41,656 bases of DNA from Gudongella sp034004165 (GTDB lineage: Bacteria > Bacillota > Clostridia > Tissierellales > Tissierellaceae). The position numbers and the translations under genes were made by a program. This document shows positions 14,834 through 23,833 of the stretch, piece after piece (within the stretch, counting starts at the first letter, position 1; every line of letters starts with the position of its first letter). The DNA is taken from the NCBI GenBank assembly GCA_034004165.1, contig JAVEXI010000013.1:1-41656 (forward strand). The letters run 5' to 3'. The notes under the pieces are model-generated. The model saw only the letters and a program-made list of their open reading frames with translations, made no database searches and had not been told where the DNA came from.

Positions 14834-16105
14834 ATGTTAGATATTAAGCGCATAAGGATGAATACAGAAGACGTAAAAAAAGCATTGGCAAAAAGACACG
14901 GCGATTACCCCATCGAAAAACTAATAAAGCTCGATGAGGAAAGGAGAGCAGTTCTTGTTAAGGCTGAGGATATGAAAGCCGAGCAGAACAAAGTCTCAAA
15001 AGACATACCCAGGCTTAAAAAAGAAGGAAAGGATGTATCTGATATATTTGAAAGAATGAAAGAGTTATCAGATGAAATCGGAGTTCTGGATAACAAAGTC
15101 AGGGACATAGATGACGAGATTAAGAATTTACTTCTTCAGATACCAAATACACCACACGAAACAGTCGTTGAAGGTTTAACTGATGAAGACAATGTTGAAA
15201 TGAGAAAATGGGGAGAACCAAGAGAGTTTGACTTCGAGCCAAAAGCACATTGGGACATAGGTACAGATTTGCGTGTACTTGATTTTGACAGAGCTGTGAA
15301 GATATCTGGTACTCGATTTAGTATCTTTAGGGGAAAGGGAGCCAGGTTGGAAAGGGCGATTATTAACTTTATGCTGGATCTTCATACAAATGACCACGGA
15401 TATGTTGAAATGGCTACTCCTTACATGGTCAACAGGGATAGTATGATAGGAACAGGACAGCTTCCAAAGTTTGAAGAAGACATGTTTCACGTGCCCGCAA
15501 AGGACTTTTTCCTGGTTCCAACTGCAGAGGTTCCTCTGACAAATTTACTGAGGGATGAAATAGTTAAAGAAGAAGAGCTGCCTGTATACTATACAGCTTA
15601 TACGCCTTGCTTTAGAGCAGAAGCTGGATCAGCTGGCAGAGACACCAGAGGGCTTATAAGAAATCATCAGTTTGACAAAGTTGAACTGGTTAAGTTTGCT
15701 CATCCAGAAACTTCGTATGAAGAGCTTGAAAAGCTGACATCTAATGCTGAGGAAGTGCTAAAATTACTAAAAATCCCCTATAGGGTAGTGATGCTCAGTA
15801 CAGGAGATCTTGGATTCTCATCTGCAAAGACTTACGATATAGAGGTATGGATGCCAAGTTACGGAAGGTATGTTGAAATTTCAAGTTGTAGTAACTTTGA
15901 AGATTTCCAGGCGAGAAGAGCGAATTTGAGGTTCAGAAATGAAAAGACTGGGAAAGTCGAATATCTCCATACGCTAAATGGATCAGGACTTGCTGTAGGC
16001 AGAACTTTTGCGGCAATTTTGGAAAACTATCAGGAGAAGGATGGAACTGTCACAATACCGGAAGCGTTGAGAAAATACATGGGAAACACTGAAAAACTAG
16101 ATTAA
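14834..16105 (+). CDS. serS: Seryl-tRNA synthetase
   Basis: This class II aminoacyl-tRNA synthetase (423 residues) charges tRNA-Ser. Residues about 1-110 form the charged antiparallel coiled-coil arm that grips the long variable arm of tRNA-Ser. The catalytic domain shows TAEVPLTNL, motif 2 FRAEAGSAGRDTRGLIR, and motif 3 NGSGLAVGRTFAAILENYQ. An AGGAGG ribosome binding site precedes the ATG. Expression is controlled by the T-box immediately upstream. A substrate tRNA-Ser(CGA) is encoded later in this window. Confidence 0.98.
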   Translation: MLDIKRIRMNTEDVKKALAKRHGDYPIEKLIKLDEERRAVLVKAEDMKAEQNKVSKDIPRLKKEGKDVSDIFERMKELSDEIGVLDNKVRDIDDEIKNLLLQIPNTPHETVVEGLTDEDNVEMRKWGEPREFDFEPKAHWDIGTDLRVLDFDRAVKISGTRFSIFRGKGARLERAIINFMLDLHTNDHGYVEMATPYMVNRDSMIGTGQLPKFEEDMFHVPAKDFFLVPTAEVPLTNLLRDEIVKEEELPVYYTAYTPCFRAEAGSAGRDTRGLIRNHQFDKVELVKFAHPETSYEELEKLTSNAEEVLKLLKIPYRVVMLSTGDLGFSSAKTYDIEVWMPSYGRYVEISSCSNFEDFQARRANLRFRNEKTGKVEYLHTLNGSGLAVGRTFAAILENYQEKDGTVTIPEALRKYMGNTEKLD

Positions 16106-16161
16106 AAGAGCCCTAAAATGGCGAAATTATCAAATATTTGCGCAATTCAAGAAATTTAAAG

Positions 16162-16190
16162 TGGAATAAAGTGGGTTATTGAGTTATAAT
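16162..16190 (+). promoter_or_regulatory. Putative promoter of the TAXI-TRAP operon
   Basis: A perfect TATAAT (16185-16190) has a weak -35 (TGGAAT, 16162-16167) at 17-base spacing, 66 bases before the first gene. The sequence GTGGAATAAAGTGGG around the -35 is a 10-base-period repeat of GTGG that may be a regulator site. No strong terminator is seen after serS. Confidence 0.45.
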
Positions 16191-16256
16191 AGAAACATGA
16201 TATAGTCCGTTAAAGGATTAGTTCAAAATCTGCATTAAATCTAAAGGGGGATTAAG

Positions 16257-17297
16257 ATGAACAAAAAGTTTTTATCGTTAATGATGATCTTCGTACTTAC
16301 AGCTTCATTGTTGATTGGTTGTACACCTAAGGCTCCAGAAGCTCCACCAGTACAAGAGCCGGGTGAAACACCAGCAGAAACTCCAGCCGAAACTCCAGCA
16401 CCACCAGCTCAAAACGTATTTATTTCAGTTGCAACTGGCGGAACAGGCGGAACTTATTATCCACTTGGCGGAGCTATGGCAAAGATATTCAATGAGAATA
16501 TCCCAGGAGTAACAGCTAACGCTCAGTCAACAGGAGCATCCGTTGAGAACGTAAACCTCGTATCAGACGGAGAGGCAGAAGTAGGATTTGTTCAAAATGA
16601 CGTCACCTATTATGCCTGGACTGGAACAGAGAGCTTCGAAGGAAAAGACAAAGTTACTAACATCAGAGGAATGGCAATGCTTTATCCTGAAGTTACTCAA
16701 GTTATAGCAACTGCAGAATCAGGAATTAAGAACATTGCAGATCTAAAAGGAAAGAAAGTAGCAGTAGGAGCACCTGGATCAGGTACAGAAGTTAACGCAA
16801 GACAAATGCTTGCAGAATACGGTTTAACTTACAGTGACCTTGCAAAAGCTGACTACCTATCATTTAACGAAGCAGCTGATCAATTGAAGAACAAACAAGT
16901 TGACGCAGCATTCGTAACAGGAGCTATTCCAACATCAGCAGTTACAGAAGTTACTCAGACCGCTGACATAGTAGTTGTAGAAATTGACTCCGACAAGATT
17001 GCAGCTCTTAATGAGCAGTATCCATTCTACGCTGAAGTGGTAATACCTGCAGGAAGCTATAGAGGCCAAGACCATGATGTAATAGCTGCAGCAGTTATGG
17101 CAATGCTTATAGTACCTGAAGATCTTAGTGATGATTTGGTTTACCAAATGACTAAGAGCATTTTCGAACAAAGACAGGTTATTATCGATACTCACGCAAA
17201 AGGAAATGACATTCAGTTAGAAACAGCACTGCTTGGAATGCCAATTGACGTTCACCCAGGCGCTCAAAAATACTATGATGAGATGGGAATAAAATAA
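16257..17297 (+). CDS. TAXI-family TRAP transporter substrate-binding lipoprotein
   Basis: This extracytoplasmic solute receptor (346 residues) belongs to a TRAP transporter that uses an ion gradient to take up a carboxylate or amino-acid-like substrate. The N-terminus is a lipoprotein signal with lipobox LLIGC (Cys22), followed by a Pro/Glu/Thr linker containing PAET repeats (about 35-48). The TAXI hallmark ATGGTGGTYYPLGG starts the mature domain, and the later AVGAPGSGTEVNARQML is also typical. It heads the operon with a DUF1850 protein and the fused permease. The substrate is unknown; TAXI systems are linked to glutamate/2-oxoglutarate-type solutes. Confidence 0.93.
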   Translation: MNKKFLSLMMIFVLTASLLIGCTPKAPEAPPVQEPGETPAETPAETPAPPAQNVFISVATGGTGGTYYPLGGAMAKIFNENIPGVTANAQSTGASVENVNLVSDGEAEVGFVQNDVTYYAWTGTESFEGKDKVTNIRGMAMLYPEVTQVIATAESGIKNIADLKGKKVAVGAPGSGTEVNARQMLAEYGLTYSDLAKADYLSFNEAADQLKNKQVDAAFVTGAIPTSAVTEVTQTADIVVVEIDSDKIAALNEQYPFYAEVVIPAGSYRGQDHDVIAAAVMAMLIVPEDLSDDLVYQMTKSIFEQRQVIIDTHAKGNDIQLETALLGMPIDVHPGAQKYYDEMGIK

Positions 17298-17300
17298 AAA

Positions 17301-17843
17301 GTGCACAATAGGATCTTTAAGAAAGGTACTGGTGGCTCCAGTACCTTTCCACAATTCTTCAAAATTATTGCTGCAGTCGCAATCATAGCATTTACGTTAT
17401 CTAATATTTATAAAATTGACACTCTTTTTGTCTCCGACATGAGGACATCGGAATACGTAAAAGCATGGAGAGCTAAAGAGGGATCTGAATTTACAATTAA
17501 ATATACACACTCAGTTGAACTGACACCTGTTTGGGAGGTATATGAAATTAGAGAGGGGAAAATCATCCTAAAGGAAACCGTATTCCAGTCATTTGGTGCA
17601 GGGCTTCCTTCTACGTCGCCATATGAATTCGATATTGTCGACGATGGATTTAGATTAAGCGACATAAACCTTGAAATGACCGATTTAATATACAGAGTTG
17701 GAAAAGTTAGAGCCAACCATCAGATAATTATTGGAGGAAATGAGTATCCTTTTTTGGATTTTGCAAAACCTGAAGAAGGACTTAAATTTGAAACTAAACA
17801 GATGTCTTACTTTGAATTTATCACTAAGGAGGGTTTTAAATGA
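17301..17843 (+). CDS. DUF1850 protein, TAXI-TRAP associated
   Basis: This 180-residue protein has one N-terminal transmembrane helix (about 20-37) and an extracytoplasmic beta-rich domain. The DUF1850 signature is visible as FTIKYTHSVELTPVWEVYEI and the later FQSFGAGLPS. DUF1850 genes commonly lie between the TAXI receptor and the TRAP permease, exactly as here, but their role is not established. A GTG start at 17301 follows the receptor stop after 3 bases, with a poor ribosome binding site. The last 4 bases overlap the permease start (ATGA). Confidence 0.8.
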   Translation: MHNRIFKKGTGGSSTFPQFFKIIAAVAIIAFTLSNIYKIDTLFVSDMRTSEYVKAWRAKEGSEFTIKYTHSVELTPVWEVYEIREGKIILKETVFQSFGAGLPSTSPYEFDIVDDGFRLSDINLEMTDLIYRVGKVRANHQIIIGGNEYPFLDFAKPEEGLKFETKQMSYFEFITKEGFK

Positions 17844-19852
17844 CAGAAAAAGACTTAAAAGTCGATGATGACAAAGAAACCCTGGTGGACAAAGAAGGTC
17901 TTGATGTTGATCAGTTGATGGAGGAGTTTGATAAAGACACCTCAAAGCTGAGAAAATTGGGCGGTCCAGTGGGCTTGTTTGTTACTGTCCTAGCTATTGC
18001 AATGTCATTATTTCATTTATACACTGCGGGCTTTGGAACTTTACTTTCTTTTAAACAAAGGTCTCTACATATAATATTTGCCTTTGTAATTGGCTTTTTA
18101 CTTTTCCCAGCAACTAAGAAATCGGATAAAAACAAAGCTTCAATATTGGATTTTGTGTTTGCAGGACTAGTGCTCGTAGTATTTGGGTATATTTTCTTCT
18201 TTACTGAGACAGTAATGTTAAAAGGTGGGAAAGCTGAAACTCTAGATCTTATTCTGGGAGGTCTCGCGATACTTCTTACGCTTGAAGTAACGAGGAGAGT
18301 TGTTGGGCCAGAGCTTCCTATAGTAGCCATACTATTTTTGGCCTATGCAGCTTTTGGACCAAATATGCCAGGGCTTCTTGCACATAGAGGTTTTTCATAC
18401 TCCAGAATTATTGCACACATGTACATGAGTCTTGAAGGGATAATGGGTATACCGCTCGGTGTATCGGCAACCTTTGTATTTATGTTCATATTATTTGGGT
18501 CGATACTGGATAAGACCGGTGTTGGAAAGTTCTTTATCGACCTTGCATTTGGACTTACAGGCCATTTGAAGAGTGGTCCTGCAATGACAGCAGTTGTTGC
18601 CAGTGGATTTATGGGATCTATCTCAGGAAGCTCTGTAGCCAATACAGTTACTACTGGAGCATTTACAATTCCACTTATGAAGAAGACGGGATACAAACCG
18701 TATTTTGCAGGTGCAGTCGAAGCTGCTGCTTCAACAGGCGGTCAGATAATGCCTCCTGTTATGGGAGCTGCTGCATTTATTATGGCTGAATTTACAAGTA
18801 TACCTTATGTTCATATTATAATTGCGGCTGCTATACCAGCAATTCTTTATTACTTTGCAGTTGGAATAATGGTTCACCTTGAAGCTTCAAAATTGGGACT
18901 TAAAGGGCTACCACGTGAACAGCTTCCAAAAGTAGGAAACTTAATGTTGAAAAAAGGATACCTTTTAGTACCGTTGGTAGTTATAGTATACTATTTAATC
19001 GCAGGGAACACTCCGACTCTGGCAGCCTTCAAAGCGATCATTATCAGTATTGTGATTGCAATAATTGCGGCTATTATAAAAAGAGATGGCTCATTTACAT
19101 GGAGAGACTTTTTAGGAGCACTTGAAGCCGGAGCAAAAGGCGCAGTAGGCGTAGCATGTGCCTGTGCTGCAGCAGGAATGATAGTTGGAGTAGTAACTCT
19201 TACAGGCTTAGGTTTAAGAATAGCTGAAGTAATTGTAACACTTGCACAAGGCAAGCTTTTACTTACACTGTTCTTCACTATGATAGCTTCTATTATCCTT
19301 GGCATGGGACTTCCAACTACAGCGAAATACATCGTTCTTGCAACAATGGCTGTACCTGCTCTAATCAAACTTGAAGTAAACTTGATGGCTGCTCACTTGT
19401 TTATACTATACTTTGGAGTTGTCGCTGACATAACGCCACCGGTCGCACTAGCTGCTTATGCAGGCGCCGGTATAGCAGGCGCCAACTCAATGAAAACAGG
19501 ATTCCAGGCGGTCAAGCTCGCTCTCGCTGCGTTTATAGTGCCGTATATATTTGCGGTAGATCCGGCACTAATAATGGTTAAGAGTGTAGGGGAAGGTGGA
19601 GTTGTTGAATTTCTACCACTGTTAAATGCACTTCCTGTAGCAATAACGGCAATAATTGGAATATTATGTCTGGCAGCTGCAGTCGAAGGGTATTTGGTCA
19701 AAAAGACAAATATCGTCGAAAGAGTACTATTGGCAGTTGCCGCACTAATGCTTTTGAAACCAGGTCTTCCATCTGACGCATTTGGAATTGCAGTTCTTGG
19801 AGGAACATACCTACTTCAAAAGACATCAATGAAAAAAGCACAACAAGTATAA
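17840..19852 (+). CDS. TRAP transporter permease, fused small and large (DctQM-type) subunits
   Basis: This 670-residue integral membrane protein fuses the small 4-TM and large 12-TM TRAP subunits, as usual for TAXI systems. After an acidic cytoplasmic N-terminus (about 1-45), membrane segments begin near residue 50. The large-subunit signatures are MGSISGSSVANTVTTGAFTI, AAASTGGQIMPPVMGAAAF and GMGLPTTAKYIV, which form the ion- and substrate-binding pore. Translation is coupled to DUF1850 by an ATGA overlap. A clear terminator follows, so this is the end of a three-gene operon. Confidence 0.94.
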   Translation: MTEKDLKVDDDKETLVDKEGLDVDQLMEEFDKDTSKLRKLGGPVGLFVTVLAIAMSLFHLYTAGFGTLLSFKQRSLHIIFAFVIGFLLFPATKKSDKNKASILDFVFAGLVLVVFGYIFFFTETVMLKGGKAETLDLILGGLAILLTLEVTRRVVGPELPIVAILFLAYAAFGPNMPGLLAHRGFSYSRIIAHMYMSLEGIMGIPLGVSATFVFMFILFGSILDKTGVGKFFIDLAFGLTGHLKSGPAMTAVVASGFMGSISGSSVANTVTTGAFTIPLMKKTGYKPYFAGAVEAAASTGGQIMPPVMGAAAFIMAEFTSIPYVHIIIAAAIPAILYYFAVGIMVHLEASKLGLKGLPREQLPKVGNLMLKKGYLLVPLVVIVYYLIAGNTPTLAAFKAIIISIVIAIIAAIIKRDGSFTWRDFLGALEAGAKGAVGVACACAAAGMIVGVVTLTGLGLRIAEVIVTLAQGKLLLTLFFTMIASIILGMGLPTTAKYIVLATMAVPALIKLEVNLMAAHLFILYFGVVADITPPVALAAYAGAGIAGANSMKTGFQAVKLALAAFIVPYIFAVDPALIMVKSVGEGGVVEFLPLLNALPVAITAIIGILCLAAAVEGYLVKKTNIVERVLLAVAALMLLKPGLPSDAFGIAVLGGTYLLQKTSMKKAQQV

Positions 19853-19861
19853 CTTATAAAT

Positions 19862-19894
19862 AAAATCCACATTCTTAACAGGATGTGGATTTTT
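19862..19894 (+). terminator. Intrinsic terminator after the TRAP operon
   Basis: AAAATCCACAT pairs with ATGTGGATTTTT around a 10-base loop; the stem ends in a T run. Confidence 0.9.
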
Positions 19895-19955
19895 GTTGCC
19901 TAAATACCATCAGGGGGTATAAGTGATGTAGTAAAAAATAGAGAGGATGAATGAA

Positions 19956-20342
19956 TTGGAACTATATCTTGAAAAGAGAACGAACAAGAGCTTTGCTGCG
20001 GCATTTAGTGCATTAGAAGAGGCTTTGAAAGAAAGGCAGTTTGGCGTGCTTTGGCACTTAAACTTCAAAGATAAGTTTGCAGAAAAGGGGATTGAGTACG
20101 GAAAAGATCATATGATTCTTGAAGTCTGCAACCCAAAGATTGCTGTGCAAATACTAAATTCTAAACCTGATATGGCATATTTTCTCCCATGTAAAATGAT
20201 GATAAGGGACGATGGGGACTCTGTAGTAATTGGAATGATAAAGCCGGTATCACTTGTAGATATAATGGTCTACGATGACATCAAAGATGCTGCGCAAATG
20301 GTAGAGAATGTTCTGTGGGAAGCAATAGAGGCCGCTGTCTAG
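19956..20342 (+). CDS. DUF302-domain protein
   Basis: This small soluble protein of 128 residues covers the whole DUF302 domain: SFAAAFSALEEALKERQFGV, then the diagnostic LEVCNPKIAVQIL and YFLPCKMMI segments, each carrying a conserved Cys. DUF302 proteins are of unknown function and are often found with sulfur, copper or redox genes, but no such partner is adjacent here. The TTG at 19956 is favoured because AGAGAGG lies 9 bases upstream, whereas the ATG at 19947 touches that site. It is a single-gene unit between a terminator and a tRNA promoter. Confidence 0.8.
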   Translation: MELYLEKRTNKSFAAAFSALEEALKERQFGVLWHLNFKDKFAEKGIEYGKDHMILEVCNPKIAVQILNSKPDMAYFLPCKMMIRDDGDSVVIGMIKPVSLVDIMVYDDIKDAAQMVENVLWEAIEAAV

Positions 20343-20364
20343 GCCTCGTTTTCTTTGGATTTAA

Positions 20365-20393
20365 TTGACAAAAGAGTTTAAAAATAATATAAT
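20365..20393 (+). promoter_or_regulatory. Perfect consensus promoter for tRNA-Arg (and tadA)
   Basis: TTGACA (20365-20370), a 17-base spacer and TATAAT (20388-20393), all consensus, ending 14 bases before the mature tRNA-Arg. Confidence 0.9.
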
Positions 20394-20407
20394 AAATTCT
20401 GTGACTT

Positions 20408-20483
20408 GCACCCGTAGCTCAGAAGGATAGAGCAGTGCCCTCCTAAGGCATGTGCGGGGGTTCGACTCCTCTCGGGTGCACCA
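20408..20483 (+). tRNA. tRNA-Arg, anticodon CCT
   Basis: A full cloverleaf can be read: acceptor GCACCCG (20408-20414) with CGGGTGC (20473-20479), and anticodon stem GTGCC/GGCAT with loop CTCCTAA giving anticodon CCT (20442-20444), which reads AGG. The T-loop GGTTCGACTCC and a genome-encoded CCA (20481-20483) are present. A run of seven Ts follows the CCA, then the tadA ribosome binding site, so tadA may be read through from the tRNA promoter. Confidence 0.96.
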
Positions 20484-20502
20484 TTTTTTTAAGGTGATTA
20501 AA

Positions 20503-20961
20503 ATGGATGAGTTTTACATGAAAAAAGCGATTGAAATAGCCGACACAAGCACCTACGAGGTTCCCGTAGGTGCTATTATTGTTAGAAATGGAGAAATAAT
20601 CGGAAGAGGCTGGAATAGCAGGGAAACCGATAAAGATCCAACAGCTCATGCAGAAATAATGGCTATAAAAGAAGCTGCTAAAATTTTGGGTGGTTGGAGG
20701 CTTATTGGCTGCACTATGTATGTAACGCTGGAGCCATGCGCCATGTGTGCAGGAGCAATAGTAAATGCCCGTATCCCAAGACTGGTCATAGGAGCATCAG
20801 ATCCGAGGTTTGGATGCTGTGGTTCGTTGATGGATCTTGTTAGGAATCCCAGTTTTAATCACCAGGTTGAATTAACTACTGGAGTTCTTGAAGATGAGTG
20901 TTCAGCTTTATTATCTAATTTTTTTAAGAGAATCCGTGAATCAGATAAAAATAATGTATAA
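20503..20961 (+). CDS. tadA: tRNA-specific adenosine deaminase TadA
   Basis: TadA (152 residues) deaminates adenosine-34 to inosine in tRNA-Arg(ACG), enabling decoding of CGN codons. The zinc and catalytic sites are intact: VPVGAIIV, TAHAEI (zinc His plus proton-shuttle Glu) and EPCAMCAGAIV (two zinc Cys). The start at 20503 follows AAGGTGA by 5 bases; a longer open frame back to 20452 lies inside the tRNA gene and is not real. It has no promoter of its own between the tRNA-Arg CCA and its start. Confidence 0.95.
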   Translation: MDEFYMKKAIEIADTSTYEVPVGAIIVRNGEIIGRGWNSRETDKDPTAHAEIMAIKEAAKILGGWRLIGCTMYVTLEPCAMCAGAIVNARIPRLVIGASDPRFGCCGSLMDLVRNPSFNHQVELTTGVLEDECSALLSNFFKRIRESDKNNV

Positions 20962-20992
20962 TGAAAATATAATCTAAATTGGAGGGATTTGA

Positions 20993-22024
20993 ATGAGGTA
21001 CATCGATTTAAGAAGTGATACCGTAACAATGCCTACAGAGAAGATGAGAAAAGTGATGGCAGAAGCACCAGTGGGAGATGACGTCTATGGCGACGACCCT
21101 ACAATGAATAGACTGGAAGAACTGGCGGCAAAGATGGCAGGCAAAGAAGCTGCTATGTTCGTACCTTCAGGTACCATGGGAAACCAAGTGTCGATAATGA
21201 CTCACACCTCTTATGGTGATGAAATAATTGTAGGTGCAAATTCTCACATCGTAGTGCACGAAGTTGGTGCAGCAGCAAGATTATCAGGAGTTAGTTATGC
21301 CATTGTAGATAATCCAGACGACAGAATATATGCTGAAGACGTACTAAGAAAGATTAGGACAGATGATATCCATCATCCTACAACAAGCTTATTGTGCCTG
21401 GAAAATGCTCTTGCAAATGGTACTGTGGTACAACTGGATATACTTAAGGGTGCATATGAAGTAGCAAAATCAAAAGGCTTATCCGTGCATATGGATGGAG
21501 CAAGGTTGTTTAATGCAGCAGTTGCACTGGGAGTAGATGCATCTGAGATAACAAAATATACAGATTCAGTAATGTTCTGCCTGTCGAAGGGACTCTGTGC
21601 TCCAGTAGGGTCAATTGTTGCAGGTTCAAAAGACTTCATTAATAGAGCGAGAAAGAACAGAAAACTTCTTGGCGGTGGAATGAGACAGGCAGGAGTTCTT
21701 GCAGCAGCAGGGATAGTAGCTCTTGAAGACATGTCTAAGAGACTTCCTGAAGATCACGATAATGCTTTGTATATGGCAGAAAGACTGAAAGAGATGCCTG
21801 AAATTTCATTTGATCCTGAGAGCGTTCAAATAAATATGGTGTATTTTGACATCGTCAAGGAAGGCTTTGACGCTTCAGATTTTGAAGAGTATTTGTTAGA
21901 AAATGGAGTTAAAATTAATAACGACTGGCCTTTAGAATTTAGATTTGTTGCTCACAATGATATATCAATAGAAGATATAGATAAAGTAATTGAACTTATG
22001 AAGGAGTATTTTGCAAGGGGCTAA
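20993..22024 (+). CDS. ltaE: Low-specificity L-threonine aldolase
   Basis: This PLP-dependent fold-type I enzyme (343 residues) splits threonine or allo-threonine into glycine and acetaldehyde. Signatures are IDLRSDTVTMPTEKMR at the N-terminus, PVGDDVYGDDPT, FVPSGTMGNQ, HMDGARLFNA (Asp contacting the pyridine nitrogen, then Arg) and the Schiff-base lysine in FCLSKGLCAPVG (Lys199). GGAGGG precedes the ATG. It lies 31 bases after tadA, with two TATAAT-like hexamers (20957, 20968) in the gap that might give it its own promoter. It fits an amino-acid-fermenting lifestyle. Confidence 0.94.
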   Translation: MRYIDLRSDTVTMPTEKMRKVMAEAPVGDDVYGDDPTMNRLEELAAKMAGKEAAMFVPSGTMGNQVSIMTHTSYGDEIIVGANSHIVVHEVGAAARLSGVSYAIVDNPDDRIYAEDVLRKIRTDDIHHPTTSLLCLENALANGTVVQLDILKGAYEVAKSKGLSVHMDGARLFNAAVALGVDASEITKYTDSVMFCLSKGLCAPVGSIVAGSKDFINRARKNRKLLGGGMRQAGVLAAAGIVALEDMSKRLPEDHDNALYMAERLKEMPEISFDPESVQINMVYFDIVKEGFDASDFEEYLLENGVKINNDWPLEFRFVAHNDISIEDIDKVIELMKEYFARG

Positions 22025-22039
22025 GAACTTAATAGCTAA

Positions 22040-22068
22040 TTGCAAAGTAGCCTAAATCCGTGTATAAT
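22040..22068 (+). promoter_or_regulatory. Strong promoter for tRNA-Ser
   Basis: TTGCAA (22040-22045), a 17-base spacer and TATAAT (22063-22068), 17 bases before the mature tRNA. Confidence 0.88.
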
Positions 22069-22085
22069 ATCCCTTGTACGGATTT

Positions 22086-22176
22086 GGAGAAGTACCCAAG
22101 TGGCTGAAGGGTCCGCTCTCGAAAAGCGGTAGGTCGTTAACGCGGCGCGGGAGTTCAAATCTCCCCTTCTCCGCCA
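22086..22176 (+). tRNA. tRNA-Ser, anticodon CGA
   Basis: Acceptor GGAGAAG (22086-22092) pairs with CTTCTCC (22166-22172). The anticodon stem CCGCT/AGCGG encloses the loop CTCGAAA, giving anticodon CGA (22120-22122), which reads UCG. A long variable arm typical of serine tRNAs, a GTTCAAATC T-loop and an encoded CCA are present. Confidence 0.96.
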
Positions 22177-22183
22177 AATAAAA

Positions 22184-22225
22184 AAGTCATGTATGATAAT
22201 TTCAACTCATACATGACTTCTTTTT
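22184..22225. terminator. Bidirectional intrinsic terminator
   Basis: AAGTCATGTATG (22184-22195) is perfectly complementary to CATACATGACTT (22208-22219). T-rich tails flank both strands. It ends the tRNA-Ser transcript and the convergent M56/M23 gene. Confidence 0.9.
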
Positions 22226-22255
22226 ATATACTTTGCTTATAAGTTGGATTTAGTC

Positions 22256-23833
22256 TCAATTCTCTTGTGTAAGAACGCTCATTGGGTCAATGTACTCACC
22301 ATCAATAATCAGGCTAAAGTGTAGATGAGGGCCTGTTGCTTCACCTGTCTCACCAACATAGCCGATAACATCGCCTTGTTGGACGACATCGCCCTCAGCA
22401 AGATCTTCTGCAAATCCAAATAATATCGAGTACAACGTCTGAATATCGTTGCCGTGATCTAAAACGACATAATATCCATCTATATCATTTTCATCCATTT
22501 CAATAATAGTACCTGTGTTAGCTGCTAATACAGGAGTTTCGTTTGGCGCGGGTATGTCAATACCATTATGGAATTTCATAATCTTTTCAACCGGATGCAT
22601 GCGAGTGCCATATGCGGAGGAAATACGATTATACCCCGTTACAGGCCATATGTACTCCACGCCGATATTACTATCATTTAGTATATTTGATTCCTCCGTG
22701 ATATTCGAATCCTGAATAGCATCATCCAGTTTAAGTTCGTTAATGATATTTATAGAATATTCGCTATCGGTATCCTCTGCTGTTACATTCATGAATGATG
22801 CCATTGCGATTCCTGTAATACATAATGTAGCCGCGATAGCAATTGAAACAATAATAATTCGTTTTGAGGTATTTTTTACGTTCATCATATGTGCTAGTCT
22901 CCTTTCAATTCCTCTTTTTGATTCTGCAAGTGTAGCGTACATGCCAGTATGTTGATTTACAACCCTGTACAGGACATTAAGGATTGTTTCACCATAAAAT
23001 TTACGTTCTTCCATGCTCATATCAGATACTACCTGCTCATCACATGAAAGCTCGCAGAAAGAGTCAATGTTTTTTGTCAGTCTGTATGCTACTGGATTAA
23101 ACCAATGGATTGCGTTTACCATAAGCGCCAGAGATTTTACCCATAAATCACGTCGCTTGAAATGAGTAAGCTCATGTTTGAGAATAACGTTAAGTTCTCT
23201 TTCGCTTATTTCGACTTCGGGCAGTATTAAAAAGGTTTTGAACATGCCAGTAAGCATGGGTGTTTTAATGATATTGTTTGACAATATCCGAAGATTGCCG
23301 TTTATACCCATTTCAGTCATCGAATTTTCAAGTGCCAAAAGTGTTAGCCTATCATCAATTTCCAAACTTGTACGAATGATTTTCCGTTTGAACCTGACAA
23401 ATCGGATGCCATAGAAAAGTGTGAACACTAAAACCCCAGCAAGCCATATAAGTGGTAAAAATGATAAAAATGTTTTGAATATAAAAGTAGTTGTTGTAGG
23501 TGCGGTGGGTGATACAGTAGCAAGGTCTATTTGCGGTAATGCCTGTCCAATTTCAAGTGGTAATTTATCCGTTTGTTGTACTGCTATCATATCATTAAGG
23601 ATGACGGGCACATTTGGAAGTCCCTGATTCGTCGTACTTAGCATATTCGAAAGAAGATTACCGCCAACAATTCCAACAGGAACAAGCATAAACAATACCA
23701 CTAATGTATACATACGATAATGCCATGTTGCTGTTAGTGTTTTTATCGTTAAAGGACGCAAGAGTGCTAAGCACAAAACAAGAAAGATACCCGTTGCAGA
23801 CATCAAAAGTACGGCGATAAATGCTGCGTTCAT
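22256..23833 (-). CDS. BlaR1/MecR1-type M56 membrane metalloprotease fused to a degenerate M23 (LytM) domain
   Basis: This is the membrane sensor/antirepressor partner of the adjacent BlaI-type repressor (525 residues). The N-terminal half has about four membrane helices and a cytoplasmic M56 zinc protease with HELTH (His220-Glu221, His224), expected to trigger loss of the repressor. After another membrane helix (about 315-335) and a linker, the extracellular C-terminus is an M23-like domain with HNGID (His422, Asp426) and GPHLHF (His503, His505). The normal YxH catalytic His is replaced: YSI with Ile470. The start at 23833 follows AAAGGAGG by 6 bases and overlaps the repressor stop (ATGA). 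The M23 part may bind wall material rather than cleave it. Confidence 0.88.
   Translation of the reverse strand: MNAAFIAVLLMSATGIFLVLCLALLRPLTIKTLTATWHYRMYTLVVLFMLVPVGIVGGNLLSNMLSTTNQGLPNVPVILNDMIAVQQTDKLPLEIGQALPQIDLATVSPTAPTTTTFIFKTFLSFLPLIWLAGVLVFTLFYGIRFVRFKRKIIRTSLEIDDRLTLLALENSMTEMGINGNLRILSNNIIKTPMLTGMFKTFLILPEVEISERELNVILKHELTHFKRRDLWVKSLALMVNAIHWFNPVAYRLTKNIDSFCELSCDEQVVSDMSMEERKFYGETILNVLYRVVNQHTGMYATLAESKRGIERRLAHMMNVKNTSKRIIIVSIAIAATLCITGIAMASFMNVTAEDTDSEYSINIINELKLDDAIQDSNITEESNILNDSNIGVEYIWPVTGYNRISSAYGTRMHPVEKIMKFHNGIDIPAPNETPVLAANTGTIIEMDENDIDGYYVVLDHGNDIQTLYSILFGFAEDLAEGDVVQQGDVIGYVGETGEATGPHLHFSLIIDGEYIDPMSVLTQEN

Noticed and set aside
16161..16175. GTGGAATAAAGTGGG before the TAXI-TRAP promoter resembles tandem MraZ boxes (TGGGN with 10-bp period).
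   Set aside because: Only two imperfect repeats, overlapping a weak -35, and no mraZ or cell-division genes in the window. Not enough to name a regulator.
20452..20502. In-frame N-terminal extension of tadA reaching into the tRNA-Arg gene.
   Set aside because: It lies inside the tRNA, lacks a ribosome binding site, and the ATG at 20503 has AAGGTGA at good spacing.
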